Source of the DNA: Hyphococcus sp.
GTDB taxonomy: Bacteria; Pseudomonadota; Alphaproteobacteria; Caulobacterales; Parvularculaceae
NCBI GenBank assembly: GCA_028281665.1
Contig: JANQJK010000001.1
Span: 62,001 to 126,000 of the forward strand
Direction of reading: 5' to 3'
DNA length: 64,000 nt
Below the pieces are notes generated by a model, which saw nothing but the letters and a program-made list of their open reading frames with translations, did not search any database and was not told where the DNA came from. Of the stretch, positions 34,218-44,667 are shown in pieces; positions within the stretch are counted from its first letter, which is position 1; each line of letters begins with the position of its first letter. The position numbers and the translations under genes are program-made.

Positions 34218-35414
34218 TTATGGTTGTTCAAGCGCGGCGACGCCCGGCAATGTCTTGCCTTCGAGCCATTCGAGGAACGCGCCCCCCGCCGTCGATACGT
34301 AAGTGAAATCGCCCGCAACCTGGGCGTGGTTCAGCGCCGCAACCGTGTCGCCGCCGCCGGCGACGGCGACGAGCCCGGCCTCCTGAACGCGCCGCGCCGC
34401 ATAACGCGCCGCCTCGACGGTCGCGGTGTCGAAAGGCTTGGTTTCAAATGCGCCGAGCGGCCCGTTCCACACGAGCGTTTTCGCGGTCGCAATTTTCTCC
34501 GCAAGAAGGTTCACCGTTTCCGGCCCGAGGTCGAGAATCATGTCGTCGGCGCCCACCGCATCGGCCATCTTGACTTCGCGATCAGCGTTCTCCTTGAACT
34601 CTTTCGCGACGACAACATCCGTGGGCAGAACAATATCGCACCCCTTGCTCGCCGCCTGACCCATAATGTCGCGCGCGGTGTCCGCAAGGTCCGGCTCGCA
34701 GAGCGACTTGCCGACGCTCTGGCCTTTCGCAAACATGAACGTATTCGCCATGCCGCCGCCGACGGCGAGGATGTCAGCCTTGCCGATAAGGTTGAGAAGC
34801 AGCTCGATCTTGGTGGAAACTTTCGCACCGCCGACGACCGCCATCATCGGCCGCTCCGGCTCAGACAGCGAGGCCTTCAGGTAATCGAGTTCCTTTTCCA
34901 TCGCCTTGCCGGCGGCGGACGGCAGAAGATGCGCCAGCCCCTCCGTTGACGCATGAGCCCGGTGCGCGGCGGAAAAGGCGTCGTTGACATAAAAGTCGCC
35001 ATGCTCGGCGAGCGCCTCGGCGAACGCTCTGTCGTTCGCCTCCTCGCCCCGGTGGAAGCGCGTGTTCTCAAGCACCGCGACATCGCCGTCGAGCATTTTC
35101 TTGATCGCGACGCGAACGGGATCGCCGATGCAGTCCTCAACGAAGTCGACCGGCCCGCCCAGCGTTTTCGACAGCGCCTTGGCGACGGGCTCCAGCGAAA
35201 GGCTGGGATCGACTTTGCCTTTCGGGCGACCGAAATGCGACAGCAGGAGGATCTTCGCGCCCGCTTTCGACAGCGCCTCGATGGTCGGCATGGCCCGTTC
35301 GATGCGCGTTGCGTCGGTGACTTTCCCGTCTTTCACCGGAACATTGAAATCAACGCGGCAAAGCACGCGCTTGCCGGCGACGTCCAGGTCTTCGATGGTC
35401 CGATATCGGGGCAT
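34218..35414 (-). CDS. pgk: Phosphoglycerate kinase
   Basis: Pgk interconverts 1,3-bisphosphoglycerate and 3-phosphoglycerate with ADP/ATP. The 398-aa length is normal. It has the substrate-binding [41 protein letters not shown] and [17 protein letters not shown] in the N-domain. The C-domain has [40 protein letters not shown] and [12 protein letters not shown] for nucleotide binding. It is in the tkt-gap-pgk-fba run, 24 bp after gap. Confidence 0.98.
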   Translation of the reverse strand: MPRYRTIEDLDVAGKRVLCRVDFNVPVKDGKVTDATRIERAMPTIEALSKAGAKILLLSHFGRPKGKVDPSLSLEPVAKALSKTLGGPVDFVEDCIGDPVRVAIKKMLDGDVAVLENTRFHRGEEANDRAFAEALAEHGDFYVNDAFSAAHRAHASTEGLAHLLPSAAGKAMEKELDYLKASLSEPERPMMAVVGGAKVSTKIELLLNLIGKADILAVGGGMANTFMFAKGQSVGKSLCEPDLADTARDIMGQAASKGCDIVLPTDVVVAKEFKENADREVKMADAVGADDMILDLGPETVNLLAEKIATAKTLVWNGPLGAFETKPFDTATVEAARYAARRVQEAGLVAVAGGGDTVAALNHAQVAGDFTYVSTAGGAFLEWLEGKTLPGVAALEQP

Positions 35415-35438
35415 GTCTGTTCGCCTCGCGCGGCTCGC

Positions 35439-36446
35439 TTACATGTGCTTCGCCATTTCAAGCGCCGTATCGGTCATGCGCGTGGCGAAGCCCCATTCAT
35501 TGTCGTACCAGGACAGGACGCGCACGAGCTTGCCTTCGAGAATCTGCGTCTGCTTGAGCGCGAAGGTCGACGAGTGCGGGTCGTGATTGAAATCCGACGA
35601 CACAAGCGGCTTGTCGGTGACGCCGAGGACGCCTTTGAGCGGTCCGTTGGCGGCCTCGATCATGGCGTTGTTCACCGCATCGACGCTGGCCTCGCGGGAC
35701 GGCGTGAAGACGAGATCGACGACCGAAACGTTCTGCGTCGGCACGCGGATCGACGAGCCGTCGAGCTTGCCGTTCAGTTCCGGCAGAACGAGACCGACCG
35801 CTTTCGCCGCGCCCGTCGATGTAGGAATCATGTTCCCGGCCGCCGCGCGGGCGCGATAAAGATCCTTATGCATGGTGTCGAGGGTCGGCTGGTCGCCGGT
35901 ATAAGCGTGGATCGTCGTCATGTAGCCGCGCTCGATCCCGACGGTTTCATGCAGCACCTTTGCGATCGGCGCCAGGCAGTTAGTCGTGCAGGACGCGTTG
36001 GAGACGACGTGATCGTCCCCTGTCAGCAGGTTGTGATTGACGCCATAGACAATGGTCTTGTCGGCGCCGGTCGCGGGCGCGGAAACGAGGACGCGTTTTG
36101 CGCCGGCGTCGAGATGGGCCGCGGCCTTGTCGCGGGCGGCGAAAATGCCGGTGCATTCGTAAACCACGTCGACGCCGAGATCGCGCCAGGGGAGTTTTGA
36201 CGGATCGCGTTCCGCCGTCACCTTGATCGGCCCGGAACCGACATCAATAGTGTCGCCGGCGGTTTTCACCTCATTGGGAAACCGGCCATGGACCGTATCG
36301 TACTGGACGAGATGGGCGTTTGTTTCGACGGGGCCAAGGTCGTTGATCGCAACGACATCGACGCCCTTGCGGCCCGTTTCGACGATTGACCGCAGAGCCA
36401 GACGCCCGATGCGGCCGAAACCGTTAATTGCAATTTTCAAAGCCAT
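35439..36446 (-). CDS. gap: Glyceraldehyde-3-phosphate dehydrogenase
   Basis: Gap oxidises glyceraldehyde-3-phosphate to 1,3-bisphosphoglycerate with NAD(P) and phosphate. The 335-aa protein shows the Rossmann motif GFGRIG (residues 9-14), the catalytic Cys near 153 in SNASCTTNCLAP, the catalytic His region in the MTTIHAYTGDQPTLD segment, STGAAKAVG, and the VSWYDNEWGF-type end (LSWYDNEWGFATRM). It lies 12 bp after tkt in the same operon. Confidence 0.98.
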   Translation of the reverse strand: MALKIAINGFGRIGRLALRSIVETGRKGVDVVAINDLGPVETNAHLVQYDTVHGRFPNEVKTAGDTIDVGSGPIKVTAERDPSKLPWRDLGVDVVYECTGIFAARDKAAAHLDAGAKRVLVSAPATGADKTIVYGVNHNLLTGDDHVVSNASCTTNCLAPIAKVLHETVGIERGYMTTIHAYTGDQPTLDTMHKDLYRARAAAGNMIPTSTGAAKAVGLVLPELNGKLDGSSIRVPTQNVSVVDLVFTPSREASVDAVNNAMIEAANGPLKGVLGVTDKPLVSSDFNHDPHSSTFALKQTQILEGKLVRVLSWYDNEWGFATRMTDTALEMAKHM

Positions 36447-36458
36447 TTTCCGATTCTC

Positions 36459-38444
36459 CTATTCAGTCAGCGCGCGGACGGCGCCGGCGACTGTCCCCGC
36501 CGTAATGCCGAAATGCGCATATAATTCCTTCGCCGGCGCGGACGCGCCGAAGCCCGTCATGCCGATAAAGGCGTCTTTCTTCCGCAAAACCTGATCCCAG
36601 CCCTGCTTGACGCCGGCCTCAACGCCGACGCGGGGCTTCTGGCCAAGCGTCTCGGCGATGTAGCTTTCCGGCTGCATGGCGAACAGCTCAAAGCATGGCG
36701 CAGAGACGACGCGCACCGCAACGCCCTCTCCGGCGAGCGCCGCGCGGGCCGCCATGGCGATCTCGACCTCGGAGCCCGACGCGATAATCGTCGCCGCATA
36801 CTCTTTCTCGTCGGCGACAACATAGGCGCCGCGCGCCACCATATTATCGTCCGTATGCGTCAGACGCGCCGGCTCAAGGCCCTGGCGCGACAGGGCGATG
36901 ACCGAGGGCGTCGCCAGATTGGTGAGCGCCGCCGCCCAGCACTCTGCCGTTTCGATTGCATCGCACGGACGAAACACGTTGAGATTGGGAATGGCGCGCA
37001 AGGCGGCCAGATGCTCAACCGGCTGGTGGGTCGGCCCATCCGCGCCGAGCCCGATGGAATCGTGCGTCATCACATAGACGACGCGCAGCCCCATGAGCGC
37101 CGCAAGACGGATCGACGGCCGGCAGTAGTCTGTAAAAACGAGAAACGTGCCGCCATAGGGAATGACGCCCCCATGGAGCGCCATGCCGTTCATCGCGGCG
37201 GCCATGCCGTGTTCGCGAATGCCGTAATTGATGTATCGGCCCGCATAGTTTTCCGCGTCGAGAACGGAGATGTTCTTTGTCTTCGTGTTGTTCGAGCCGG
37301 TAAGGTCCGCCGAGCCGCCAATGGTGATGTCGACCGCCTCATTGACGATGTTGAGCGCCAGTTCGGACGCCTTGCGCGTCGCCACTTTGGGCGGTTCTTC
37401 GCTGAGCGTTTTTTTGTGCGCCCGGATTGCAGCCGTTACTGCGCCGGCATAATCGCCCGACAGCGCCGCCTTGAAGTCCTCGCAGTTACTGTCTTTGGCG
37501 AGCCGCGCCTCCCATGCGGCGCGGGCGTCTGCGCCGCGGGCGCCCGCATCTCGCCAGGCCGTCATGAGATCGCCCGGCACTTCGAACGGCCCATGGTTCC
37601 AACCGAGCGCTTCGCGCGCGCCGGCGATTTCTTCGGCGCCAAGGGGTGCGCCATGGGCGGCCGCCTTGCCTGACTTTGTCGGCGCCCCATAACCGATCGT
37701 CGTGCGGCAGGCGATGAGAGTCGGCCGGTCGGAGTTTTTCGCATCGGCAATCGCCGCATCGACCGCCGCCGGATCGTGGCCGTCGACGCGCGCCGTATTC
37801 CAGCCGGATGCTGCAAACCGTTCGGTCTGATTTGTCGAATCCGAGATCGAAACCGGCCCGTCAATCGAAATGTTGTTATCGTCCCAGAGAACAATCAGCT
37901 TACGGAGTTTCAAATGCCCGGCGAGCGACAGCGCTTCCTGGCTGACCCCTTCCATCAGGCATCCATCGCCGGCGATCACATAGGTGTGGTGGTCCGCCAG
38001 ACCGTCGCCGAAGCGCGCATTCAGATGCGCCTCGGCAATCGCCATCCCGACGGCGTTGGCGAGGCCCTGGCCAAGGGGGCCCGTCGTCGTCTCAACGGCC
38101 GGCGCATGGCCGTATTCCGGATGGCCCGCGGTCTTGCTTCCGAGCTGGCGGAAATTCTTGATCTCCTCGATCGTCATTCCGGCATAGCCCAGAAGATAGC
38201 CGAGGGAATAAATCAGCATGGAACCGTGACCGGCCGAGAGAACGAAGCGGTCGCGATCGGCCCAGTCCGGCGCGCCGGCGTCAAATTTCAGGTGGCGCGT
38301 CGCCAGCACCGTCGCGACGTCGGCCATCCCCATGGGCATCCCCGGATGACCGGATTTGGCTTTTTCCACAGCATCCATGGAAAGGGCGCGGATCGCATTC
38401 GCCATGCGCGTCGTCGCAGCGGCGTCCATGCTGTCCCTTGTCAT
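36459..38444 (-). CDS. tkt: Transketolase
   Basis: Transketolase moves two-carbon ketol units between sugar phosphates, linking glycolysis and the pentose-phosphate pathway, with thiamine diphosphate. The 661-aa protein has the N-terminal [18 protein letters not shown] segment and the ThDP-binding [13 protein letters not shown] with its downstream NNISIDG. The middle domain has the catalytic-region [19 protein letters not shown], the phosphate loop [19 protein letters not shown], and [32 protein letters not shown] 38444 is used. Earlier in-frame codons are not transketolase-like. It heads the tkt-gap-pgk-fba cluster. Confidence 0.98.
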   Translation of the reverse strand: MTRDSMDAAATTRMANAIRALSMDAVEKAKSGHPGMPMGMADVATVLATRHLKFDAGAPDWADRDRFVLSAGHGSMLIYSLGYLLGYAGMTIEEIKNFRQLGSKTAGHPEYGHAPAVETTTGPLGQGLANAVGMAIAEAHLNARFGDGLADHHTYVIAGDGCLMEGVSQEALSLAGHLKLRKLIVLWDDNNISIDGPVSISDSTNQTERFAASGWNTARVDGHDPAAVDAAIADAKNSDRPTLIACRTTIGYGAPTKSGKAAAHGAPLGAEEIAGAREALGWNHGPFEVPGDLMTAWRDAGARGADARAAWEARLAKDSNCEDFKAALSGDYAGAVTAAIRAHKKTLSEEPPKVATRKASELALNIVNEAVDITIGGSADLTGSNNTKTKNISVLDAENYAGRYINYGIREHGMAAAMNGMALHGGVIPYGGTFLVFTDYCRPSIRLAALMGLRVVYVMTHDSIGLGADGPTHQPVEHLAALRAIPNLNVFRPCDAIETAECWAAALTNLATPSVIALSRQGLEPARLTHTDDNMVARGAYVVADEKEYAATIIASGSEVEIAMAARAALAGEGVAVRVVSAPCFELFAMQPESYIAETLGQKPRVGVEAGVKQGWDQVLRKKDAFIGMTGFGASAPAKELYAHFGITAGTVAGAVRALTE

Positions 38445-38632
38445 TGAGAATATCCTTGCTTTTGCTGCGAAATGCGGCGTCCTGCGCGCCGGCGCTTCAT
38501 GCATCGCGGCGCAATAGGGGTCAAGTCCGGCGCGGCGGCGGGACAATGCGGCGAAGCGACAGCCCTGCTGGACAGAATCACCGCACGCCGCCACAGTGCT
38601 GAAGAGTTGCCCACGTCATATGGAAGCCGCTT

Positions 38633-38875
38633 ATGTCCATGCTCGAACGCGCCGTTGTCGATCTCGCTGACGCGCTTGATACGCTTGAATCGAAAATCAC
38701 CGAAACGATGGCCGGCAAGGCGGAATCGGCCGAACTCAGACCGGCTGTGGCCCGTCACATCCGCACGGCGGGCGATCGGGCCGAATACGCATCGGGCGAA
38801 CTGACAAAAGCAATCGACGAACTCAAGTCGCTGATCGGCGACGACAAAAATGCGGAGGCGAAAGACAATGGCTGA
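38633..38875 (+). CDS. Small coiled-coil protein upstream of zapA (DUF4164-like)
   Basis: This 80-aa protein is predicted to be largely helical, with heptad-like leucines (LERAVVDLADALDTLESKI) and a charged tail ending NAEAKDNG. Its position and character match the small DUF4164-like genes placed before zapA in other alphaproteobacteria. It probably has a role around cell division, but this is inferred from the neighbour only. Its stop overlaps the zapA start (ATG 38868) by 8 bp, so the two are coupled. Confidence 0.7.
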   Translation: MSMLERAVVDLADALDTLESKITETMAGKAESAELRPAVARHIRTAGDRAEYASGELTKAIDELKSLIGDDKNAEAKDNG

Positions 38876-39194
38876 GGTCGGCATCCGCGTAAACGGCCGC
38901 GACTATCGCATCGCCTGCGACGATGGACAGGAAGACCGCCTGCAAACCCTCGCCGCGTTCTTTAACGGCTATGTCACCGATCTCGGCGAGGAGCTGGGCC
39001 AGATCGGCGATGCGCGCCTGATGCTGTTGTCGGCCCTGACCGTTTGCGACGAACTCTTTGAGTTGCGCGAACGGGTGAAGGATCTCGAAAACGCCAGCGA
39101 CTCTCTCGACGCCGATACAGTGGGCGCGGCGGGCCGTGCGGTCGAAGCCGCAACCGCGCGCGTTCGGGAAATCGCCGCGGGGCTCGACGCGTAA
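38868..39194 (+). CDS. zapA: Cell division protein ZapA
   Basis: ZapA binds FtsZ and promotes bundling of protofilaments. The 108-aa protein has the ZapA head domain VGIRVNGRDYRIACDDGQEDRLQTLAAFFNGYVTDL, then ARLMLLSALTVCDELFELRERVKDLE leading into a coiled coil. Length and layout are typical. The start at 38868 overlaps the upstream gene. Its stop lies only 3 bp from the convergent gpmA stop. Confidence 0.93.
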   Translation: MAEVGIRVNGRDYRIACDDGQEDRLQTLAAFFNGYVTDLGEELGQIGDARLMLLSALTVCDELFELRERVKDLENASDSLDADTVGAAGRAVEAATARVREIAAGLDA

Positions 39195-39197
39195 GCG

Positions 39198-39920
39198 CTA
39201 GCCGACCGCCGGCAGCGGCTGCGCGCGCTCATCGTCAAGATATCGCGCCCCGGAGGGCGTCACCGATCCGTCTTTCAGATCGATCAGAAGCGGATTGCCG
39301 GTGGGGATCTCAACGCCGACAATGTCGGCCTCGGAGACGTCAAACAGAATTTTGACGAGGGCGCGCAGCGAATTTCCGTGGGCGGAGATCAACAGCGATT
39401 CGCCGGCCCTGAGGCGCGGCGCAATCTCGGCCTCGAAATAGGGCGCGACGCGCTCCAGCGTGTCTTTGAGGGATTCCGCATCGGGCACGTCGACGTTCAT
39501 GAGGCGATAACGCGGATCGTGAGCGGGATTGTTTTCATTATCGGGGTCGATGGGCGGCGGCGGCGTATCGTAGGACCGGCGCCAGATTTTCACCTGGTCG
39601 GCGCCGTGTTTTTCCGCCGTCTCGGTTTTATCGAGGCCGGTCAGCCCGCCATAGTGGCGCTCATTCAGGCGCCAGTGCCGCGTTACCGGCAGCCACATCC
39701 GCTCCATCTCGTCGAGCGCGATCCACAGGGTTCGGATGGCGCGCTTCTGCACGGAGACATACGAGGCCGAAAACTCAATTCCCGTCTCGCGCAGGAGCCG
39801 TCCGGCGAGCGCCGCCTCGGCCCGGCCCTTCTCCGTAAGATCCACGTCGACCCAGCCGGTAAACCGGTTCTGAAGGTTCCACTCGCTTTGGCCGTGGCGA
39901 ACAAGGGCAAGGCTGGTCAT
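39198..39920 (-). CDS. gpmA: 2,3-bisphosphoglycerate-dependent phosphoglycerate mutase
   Basis: GpmA interconverts 3- and 2-phosphoglycerate through a phosphohistidine. The 240-aa protein opens with [29 protein letters not shown] (phospho-His at residue 9). It has [39 protein letters not shown] and the second catalytic His in [16 protein letters not shown]. It ends with GNPLLIDL. It lies opposite the fba-pgk-gap-tkt operon and completes the lower glycolytic steps seen in this window. Confidence 0.97.
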   Translation of the reverse strand: MTSLALVRHGQSEWNLQNRFTGWVDVDLTEKGRAEAALAGRLLRETGIEFSASYVSVQKRAIRTLWIALDEMERMWLPVTRHWRLNERHYGGLTGLDKTETAEKHGADQVKIWRRSYDTPPPPIDPDNENNPAHDPRYRLMNVDVPDAESLKDTLERVAPYFEAEIAPRLRAGESLLISAHGNSLRALVKILFDVSEADIVGVEIPTGNPLLIDLKDGSVTPSGARYLDDERAQPLPAVG

Positions 39921-40035
39921 TGATTCATGCTCCCGAATGCGCGCCGCCTATAGGCGATCGCTTAGCCCCTTGGCTAGCCTTCCCGCCTGCGGCGCGGTAT
40001 CTCACGAAAGCACTTTGATCGAAAGCGCTGGTTCC

Positions 40036-40947
40036 ATGTCGCAATCCTCCAAAATCGCCCTCGCCCTTCATGGCGGCGCCGGCGCGCGCAAGGGCCGCGA
40101 TTACAGCAAGGCGGACGCGCATCTTTACGGATTGGCCGAGCGGGGACGCGACATGCTGGCCGGCGGCCAAAGCGCCCTCGACACCGTGGAGGAACTTGTG
40201 GCGGCGATGGAGGAATCCGGCCTCTACATCGCCGGCAAAGGCGCCTCGCCAAACAATGCCGGCTATGCGGAACTCGACGCTTCCATCATGGCGAGCGCCC
40301 TGGGAGAGGACGGCGACAACGACTTCAAACGAAACGCCGGCGCCATCGCCGCTGTCAAACACCTGAAATACCCCGTTCGCGCAGCGCGCGCCGTCATGGA
40401 TAAAACCCCGCATGTGATGCTGGCGGGACGCGGCGCTGAAAATTTCTGCGCGCAAAACGGTTTTGAATTCGTCTCCGATCCGGAAGCCTACTATGTGGTC
40501 CCGGTCGGCGTATTGCCCCATGAAATGACCCAGGCGGAGCTTGGCCACGGCACGGTGGGCGCCGTGGCGCTGGATCAGGCGGGACGCCTCGCCGCCGCCA
40601 CGTCAACCGGCGGCGTCTTCGGAAAGCTGGAAGGCCGCGTCGGCGACACGCCGCTGATCGGCTCGGGCTCCTGGGCCGATGAATTCGTCGCCGCCTCCTG
40701 CACCGGTCTTGGCGAATACTTCATTCTTGCCGGCGGCGCCCAGGACGTTGCAAGCCGCGTGCTCTATCAGGGGGCAACGCTCAATCAGGCGACGGCGGCG
40801 CTCATCAAGGACGTTGGCCGTCTCGGCGGGGACGGCGGCGTTATCGCCGTCAGCCGCGAGGGCGAGGTTGCGTTTGCGTGGAACTCTGACGGCATGAAGC
40901 GCGCCGGCTTCGGACCGGATCAGGAACTCTTCGCCGCGACGTTCTAG
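40036..40947 (+). CDS. iaaA: Isoaspartyl peptidase/L-asparaginase (Ntn hydrolase)
   Basis: The product of about 303 aa is a plant-type asparaginase/isoaspartyl dipeptidase that cuts itself to expose a catalytic Thr. [16 protein letters not shown] is the N-terminal signature. [27 protein letters not shown] follows. The autocleavage site is in [13 protein letters not shown] (catalytic Thr about residue 173), and [26 protein letters not shown] contains substrate contacts. ATG 40036 begins the conserved part. The next gene starts 3 bp after its stop, so they form an operon. Confidence 0.93.
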   Translation: MSQSSKIALALHGGAGARKGRDYSKADAHLYGLAERGRDMLAGGQSALDTVEELVAAMEESGLYIAGKGASPNNAGYAELDASIMASALGEDGDNDFKRNAGAIAAVKHLKYPVRAARAVMDKTPHVMLAGRGAENFCAQNGFEFVSDPEAYYVVPVGVLPHEMTQAELGHGTVGAVALDQAGRLAAATSTGGVFGKLEGRVGDTPLIGSGSWADEFVAASCTGLGEYFILAGGAQDVASRVLYQGATLNQATAALIKDVGRLGGDGGVIAVSREGEVAFAWNSDGMKRAGFGPDQELFAATF

Positions 40948-40950
40948 ACG

Positions 40951-41409
40951 ATGTCGTTCCCGCCGCTTCATCCGGGCGCGACCGTCAGCGCCGACCACGC
41001 CGCGCATATCCTCGGCGGTCTTAAAGATCGCACATTGCCGAAACCTGAGTGGACCCATGGCGCGCATCTGACGGCGGCGGTTGCGCTCATCGGCGATGTC
41101 GGGCTGGACGGCGCCCTTGGCGCCATGCCGGACATGATCCGCCGGTATAATGAAGCAACCGGCGTCAATAATACGGACACGGAAGGCTATCATCACACGA
41201 TTACCGTGTTCTACCTTCACGTCGTCAATGATTTTTGCCGGCGCAGCGACCATGGCGCCGTTGATGCACAGGCGACCGATCTGCTCGCCTCGCCGCTGGC
41301 GGCGCGCGATTACGCCCTGCAATTTTATTCCAGGGAATTGCTGTTTTCGACAAACGCCCGACGACGCTATGCGCCGCCGGACATCAAACCCTTTCCGGGG
41401 CAGCCCTGA
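40951..41409 (+). CDS. Conserved protein of unknown function, operonic with the asparaginase
   Basis: This 152-aa protein has motifs found in a small uncharacterised family: LPKPEWTHGAHLTAAVALI near residue 30, MIRRYNEATGVNNTDTEGYHHTITVFYLHVVNDF, and a C-terminal region with LLFSTNARRRYAPPDIKPF. The His pairs in WTHGAH and GYHH could be functional. No fold or catalytic assignment can be made. It starts 3 bp after iaaA and its stop abuts the convergent DUF6768 stop in TGATCA. Confidence 0.65.
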   Translation: MSFPPLHPGATVSADHAAHILGGLKDRTLPKPEWTHGAHLTAAVALIGDVGLDGALGAMPDMIRRYNEATGVNNTDTEGYHHTITVFYLHVVNDFCRRSDHGAVDAQATDLLASPLAARDYALQFYSRELLFSTNARRRYAPPDIKPFPGQP

Positions 41410-41772
41410 TCAGCGCGGTGCGCGCGCAATCTGCAACTCCAAACGCTTGACCTCGCGCAGGACGCGATTGGATTCCATGCGCATCCAGCTCCATATCTTG
41501 ATCATCATTTGCGCCATCAATCCCAGCCAGGCCAGGCCCGCCCATTTGAACATCGCGACGATGTCGTCCGCCTGGTAAAAATTCCATGCAGCCCATACGC
41601 CAACGGCAAACATGACCGTCGCCACAATCAGCGTAACCATAGTGAGCCATCCGAGCTTTCCTCGAAAGAGACCGCCGAGTTGTCCAAACAATCCCTGCTC
41701 TCCAAACTGATTAAGCAAGACGCGATCCTCGTCACTCAGCGCTTCCTCGATTTTTCGGTCAAGATCATCCAT
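41410..41772 (-). CDS. DUF6768 membrane protein, candidate anti-sigma partner
   Basis: The 120-aa protein has a soluble N-terminal part (about 1-40) with DLDRKIEEALSDEDRVLLNQFGEQGLFGQLGGLFRGK. Two membrane helices (WLTMVTLIVATVMFAVGVWAAW and WAGLAWLGLMAQMMIKIW) and a short basic C-terminal helix follow. The pattern matches DUF6768 proteins, which sit beside ECF sigma factors. Its start overlaps the sigma-factor stop by 8 bp, so it is translationally coupled. A role as membrane-bound regulator of that sigma factor is inferred from position only. Confidence 0.8.
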   Translation of the reverse strand: MDDLDRKIEEALSDEDRVLLNQFGEQGLFGQLGGLFRGKLGWLTMVTLIVATVMFAVGVWAAWNFYQADDIVAMFKWAGLAWLGLMAQMMIKIWSWMRMESNRVLREVKRLELQIARAPR

Positions 41773-42328
41773 TGGGTTTTCCTCCTTCCAAAGCGGCGCG
41801 CAGTTTGCGCCGCGCATGCATCAGGCGGGTCTTGACGGTGCCCGCCGGAACCTCCAGCGCGGCGGCGATTTCCGCCACGCTCAAATCCTGCAAGTAAAAG
41901 AGCGCGATCGCGGCCCGCTGGTCATTCGGCAGTGCGTTGATCGCCTTTCGAACCGCGTGCGCATCGGCGCTGTTTTCGATACCGTCCGTAGACTGAACGC
42001 ATTCGATTGATTCATTTTCGTAAGCGGCGTTCAGTTTTCGCCGCCGTTGCGCGCGCCGGATCGCATCGGCGGCGCGGCGGGTGACGATGCGGAAGGCCCA
42101 GGCCGGGAAGGCCGCCGCGTCGTCGAGACGGCGCAAGCCCCTCATGATGTCGGCCCATGCGTCCTGCACGACATCGCGGGCAAGCTCCGGATCACCGGTA
42201 AGCCGCCATGCATGGGTTAGAAGTTTCGGATGCCAATGCTCCGCAAGCCGCGCGGCGGCGGCGGCGTCGCCCGCACGCGCCGCACTTGCGAGATATTCGT
42301 CAAAGATGCGCTCGCGGCTGCGCTGCAT
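41765..42328 (-). CDS. ECF-type RNA polymerase sigma factor
   Basis: The 187-aa protein has sigma region 2 (DVVQDAWADIMRGLRRLDDAAAFPAWAFRIVTRRAADAIRR, about residues 50-92) and region 4 (ALPNDQRAAIALFYLQDLSVAEIAAALEVPAGTVKTRLMHARRKLR, about 130-175). No region 1 or 3 is present, as in ECF sigma factors. Its partner is the DUF6768 membrane protein, overlapping by 8 bp. The signal and regulon are unknown, and its own promoter should lie in the 147-bp space before the glycosyltransferase gene. Confidence 0.92.
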   Translation of the reverse strand: MQRSRERIFDEYLASAARAGDAAAAARLAEHWHPKLLTHAWRLTGDPELARDVVQDAWADIMRGLRRLDDAAAFPAWAFRIVTRRAADAIRRAQRRRKLNAAYENESIECVQSTDGIENSADAHAVRKAINALPNDQRAAIALFYLQDLSVAEIAAALEVPAGTVKTRLMHARRKLRAALEGGKPNG

Positions 42329-42475
42329 GGGTCAGACTCTCCCGCCTTGCGGTTCATACAAACTACAGGTCGCCGGCGGACGCAAAAGGGTTCAATCTGG
42401 TCGCCCGGATCGGAGAAGATGGAGAATTATCAGCATGTTAACGAGCTGAACGGCGCGCAGGGCCGCCGCCCCCGG

Positions 42476-43516
42476 CTAATGGGTCTTCGGCCCGTCCACA
42501 ATATCGTCGACGATGTAGATCGGGCGCTGTTTCACTTCGGCAAAGAGCCTTGCGATATATTCGCCGAGGATGCCCACAGATATCATCTGTATACTGCCGA
42601 AAAAGAGGATGAAGACGAGGAGCGAGGCGTAGCCCGGCACGTCAATCCCGAAAATCAATGTCTGCAAAATGATGACCATCGCGTAGAGGATCGACATCGC
42701 GGCAACCAGCGCGCCGAAGTATGTCCATACGCGCAACGGCGCGGTGGAAAAGCTCGTAAACCCGTCAATGGCGAAGTTCCAGAGCTTCCAGAAATTGAAC
42801 TTTGTTTCTCCCGCGGCCCGCAACGGGCGCACATAAGGAACGCCGATGGACTGAAATCCGACCCAGGCGAACAGTCCTTTCATGAAACGCGTCCGTTCGG
42901 GAAGGGCCTTGATGTGCTCGACAACGCGGCGATCCATCAGGCGGTAGTCGCCGGCGTTCTCCGGGATCTTGATTGCGGAAATCTTGTTGAACAGCCGGTA
43001 GAACCAGCTCGCCGTGGCGCGCTTCGCCGCGGTGTCCGACTGCCGGTCTTCGCGCGCCGCGTAGACGATGTCAAAGCCATCGCGCCATTTGCGCACGAAA
43101 TCGAGAATGAGTTCAGGCGGATCCTGCAGATCCACATCCATGACGATCACTGCATCGCCGCGCGCATGGTCGACGCCCGCGGTCAGAGCCGCTTCCTTGC
43201 CGAAGTTTCGCGACAGCGCGATGACGCGGATATTGTCCCGGCTTTCAGCGAGGCGGGAAAGACGCGCGCGGGTATCGTCGCGGCTGCCGTCATCGACAAA
43301 AACGATCTCCGTCTCGAAGTCGGCATCAGCGACGATTTTTTCAATCGCATCGACGAACAGGTCGACGGTCTCGGATTCATTGTAGCAGGGCGCGACGACC
43401 GAGATCAGCACCGGCGCGCCATTATCCGAACGGGCCGCAATCGCCATTTTCGTCGGCTTGGAATGTTCGGTCACGGTGGCCAACATTTCTTTGCGCGGCG
43501 CGGGGGCCCGCGCCAA
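42476..43516 (-). CDS. GtrB/DPM1-like family 2 glycosyltransferase with membrane anchor
   Basis: The 346-aa protein has a GT-A domain (ISVVAPCYNESETVDLFVDAIEKI, IVFVDDGSRDDTRARL, and the metal Asp motif VIVMDVDLQDPPELI). A C-terminal pair of membrane helices follows (VWTYFGALVAAMSILYAMVIILQTLIF and GYASLLVFILFFGSIQMISVGILGEYIARLF), then the RPIYIVDD tail typical of GtrB/undecaprenyl-phosphate glucosyltransferases. It would transfer a sugar to a lipid carrier at the inner membrane, feeding glycan modification. Start codons at 43516 or 43447 are possible. Confidence 0.9.
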   Translation of the reverse strand: MARAPAPRKEMLATVTEHSKPTKMAIAARSDNGAPVLISVVAPCYNESETVDLFVDAIEKIVADADFETEIVFVDDGSRDDTRARLSRLAESRDNIRVIALSRNFGKEAALTAGVDHARGDAVIVMDVDLQDPPELILDFVRKWRDGFDIVYAAREDRQSDTAAKRATASWFYRLFNKISAIKIPENAGDYRLMDRRVVEHIKALPERTRFMKGLFAWVGFQSIGVPYVRPLRAAGETKFNFWKLWNFAIDGFTSFSTAPLRVWTYFGALVAAMSILYAMVIILQTLIFGIDVPGYASLLVFILFFGSIQMISVGILGEYIARLFAEVKQRPIYIVDDIVDGPKTH

Positions 43517-43618
43517 TTTCTCTCCCCTGCCTACGCCGCAAGGGGTTAAAAATTCAGAAACGCTTAACCATGACGACAGGTCCCGGCGCCGCGCGAATTA
43601 TCGCGTAAAACGCCCGGC

Positions 43619-44635
43619 TTAGACCACGAAACCAACGATTTCTCTGACCTCGCGGACGACCTTATCCGCGACCTCGGAAGCGCGTTCGGCCCCCTTGTCG
43701 AGCACGGACTTCAGGTAGCCTGGATCGCCTTCCAGCCGGTTCAGCTCCGCCCCGATCGGCGCGATTTTTTCGACCACCAGATCCGCAAGCGCCGGTTTGA
43801 AAACACCGAACCCCTGCCCGCCATAATCGGCGAGCACCTGCGCATCGGTCTTGCCGGAGAGCGCGCCGTAAATGCCGACGAGATTGGCGGCCTCCGGGCG
43901 CCCCTCAAGTCCCTTCGGTTCTGACGGCAGCGGCTCGGGATCGGTTTTCGCTTTCTTGATCTTGCGCGCGATCGCATCGGCGCCGTCTTTCAGAAAGATG
44001 CAGGCGTTTTCGGAATCGTCGGACTTCGACATTTTCGCCGACCCGTCGCGCAGGGACATGATGCGCGCGCCCGGCCCTTTAATCAGAGGCTCAGGCAGCG
44101 GGAAAAAATTCTCCGCCTTGAAATCGTGATTGAACTTGCCGGCGATATCGCGGGAGAGTTCCAGGTGCTGTTTCTGGTCTTCGCCGACCGGCACATGGGT
44201 CGCCTTGTAGACAAGAATGTCGGCGGCCTGAAGCACCGGATAGGTATAGAGCCCGACGGACGCGCGCTCCTTGTCCTTGCCCGCCTTGTCCTTGAACTGG
44301 GTCATGCGGTCGAGCCAGCCGAGCCGGGCCACGCAATTGAAAATCCAGGCGAGCTCCGCATGGGCGCGCACCCCGGACTGATGGAAAATCGCCGCGATCT
44401 TCGGGTCGACCCCGGCGGCGAGATAAGACGCCGCGATATGAAAGGTCTGCTCGCGCAGCTTCTCCGGATCCTGCCAGACCGTGATCGCATGCATGTCAAC
44501 AACGCAGTAAAAACAGTCATACTCATGTTGAAGCTCGACGAACTTCCGGATGGCGCCCAGATAGTTGCCGAGATGCATGCCGCCCGACGGCTGGATGCCG
44601 GACAATACGCGCATGGGGCCTTTGTAACCGCTCAT
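43619..44635 (-). CDS. trpS: Tryptophanyl-tRNA synthetase
   Basis: TrpS charges tRNA-Trp. The 338-aa protein of class Ic has the HIGH-like [93 protein letters not shown], and KMSKS in [21 protein letters not shown] 44635 is used. In-frame sequence upstream up to 45457 is antisense to murJ, not protein-like. It is last in mutS-glnD-murJ-trpS. Confidence 0.97.
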   Translation of the reverse strand: MSGYKGPMRVLSGIQPSGGMHLGNYLGAIRKFVELQHEYDCFYCVVDMHAITVWQDPEKLREQTFHIAASYLAAGVDPKIAAIFHQSGVRAHAELAWIFNCVARLGWLDRMTQFKDKAGKDKERASVGLYTYPVLQAADILVYKATHVPVGEDQKQHLELSRDIAGKFNHDFKAENFFPLPEPLIKGPGARIMSLRDGSAKMSKSDDSENACIFLKDGADAIARKIKKAKTDPEPLPSEPKGLEGRPEAANLVGIYGALSGKTDAQVLADYGGQGFGVFKPALADLVVEKIAPIGAELNRLEGDPGYLKSVLDKGAERASEVADKVVREVREIVGFVV

Positions 44636-44667
44636 TGTGTTGCTCTTTCCGTCGTTGCGGGGCGCCG

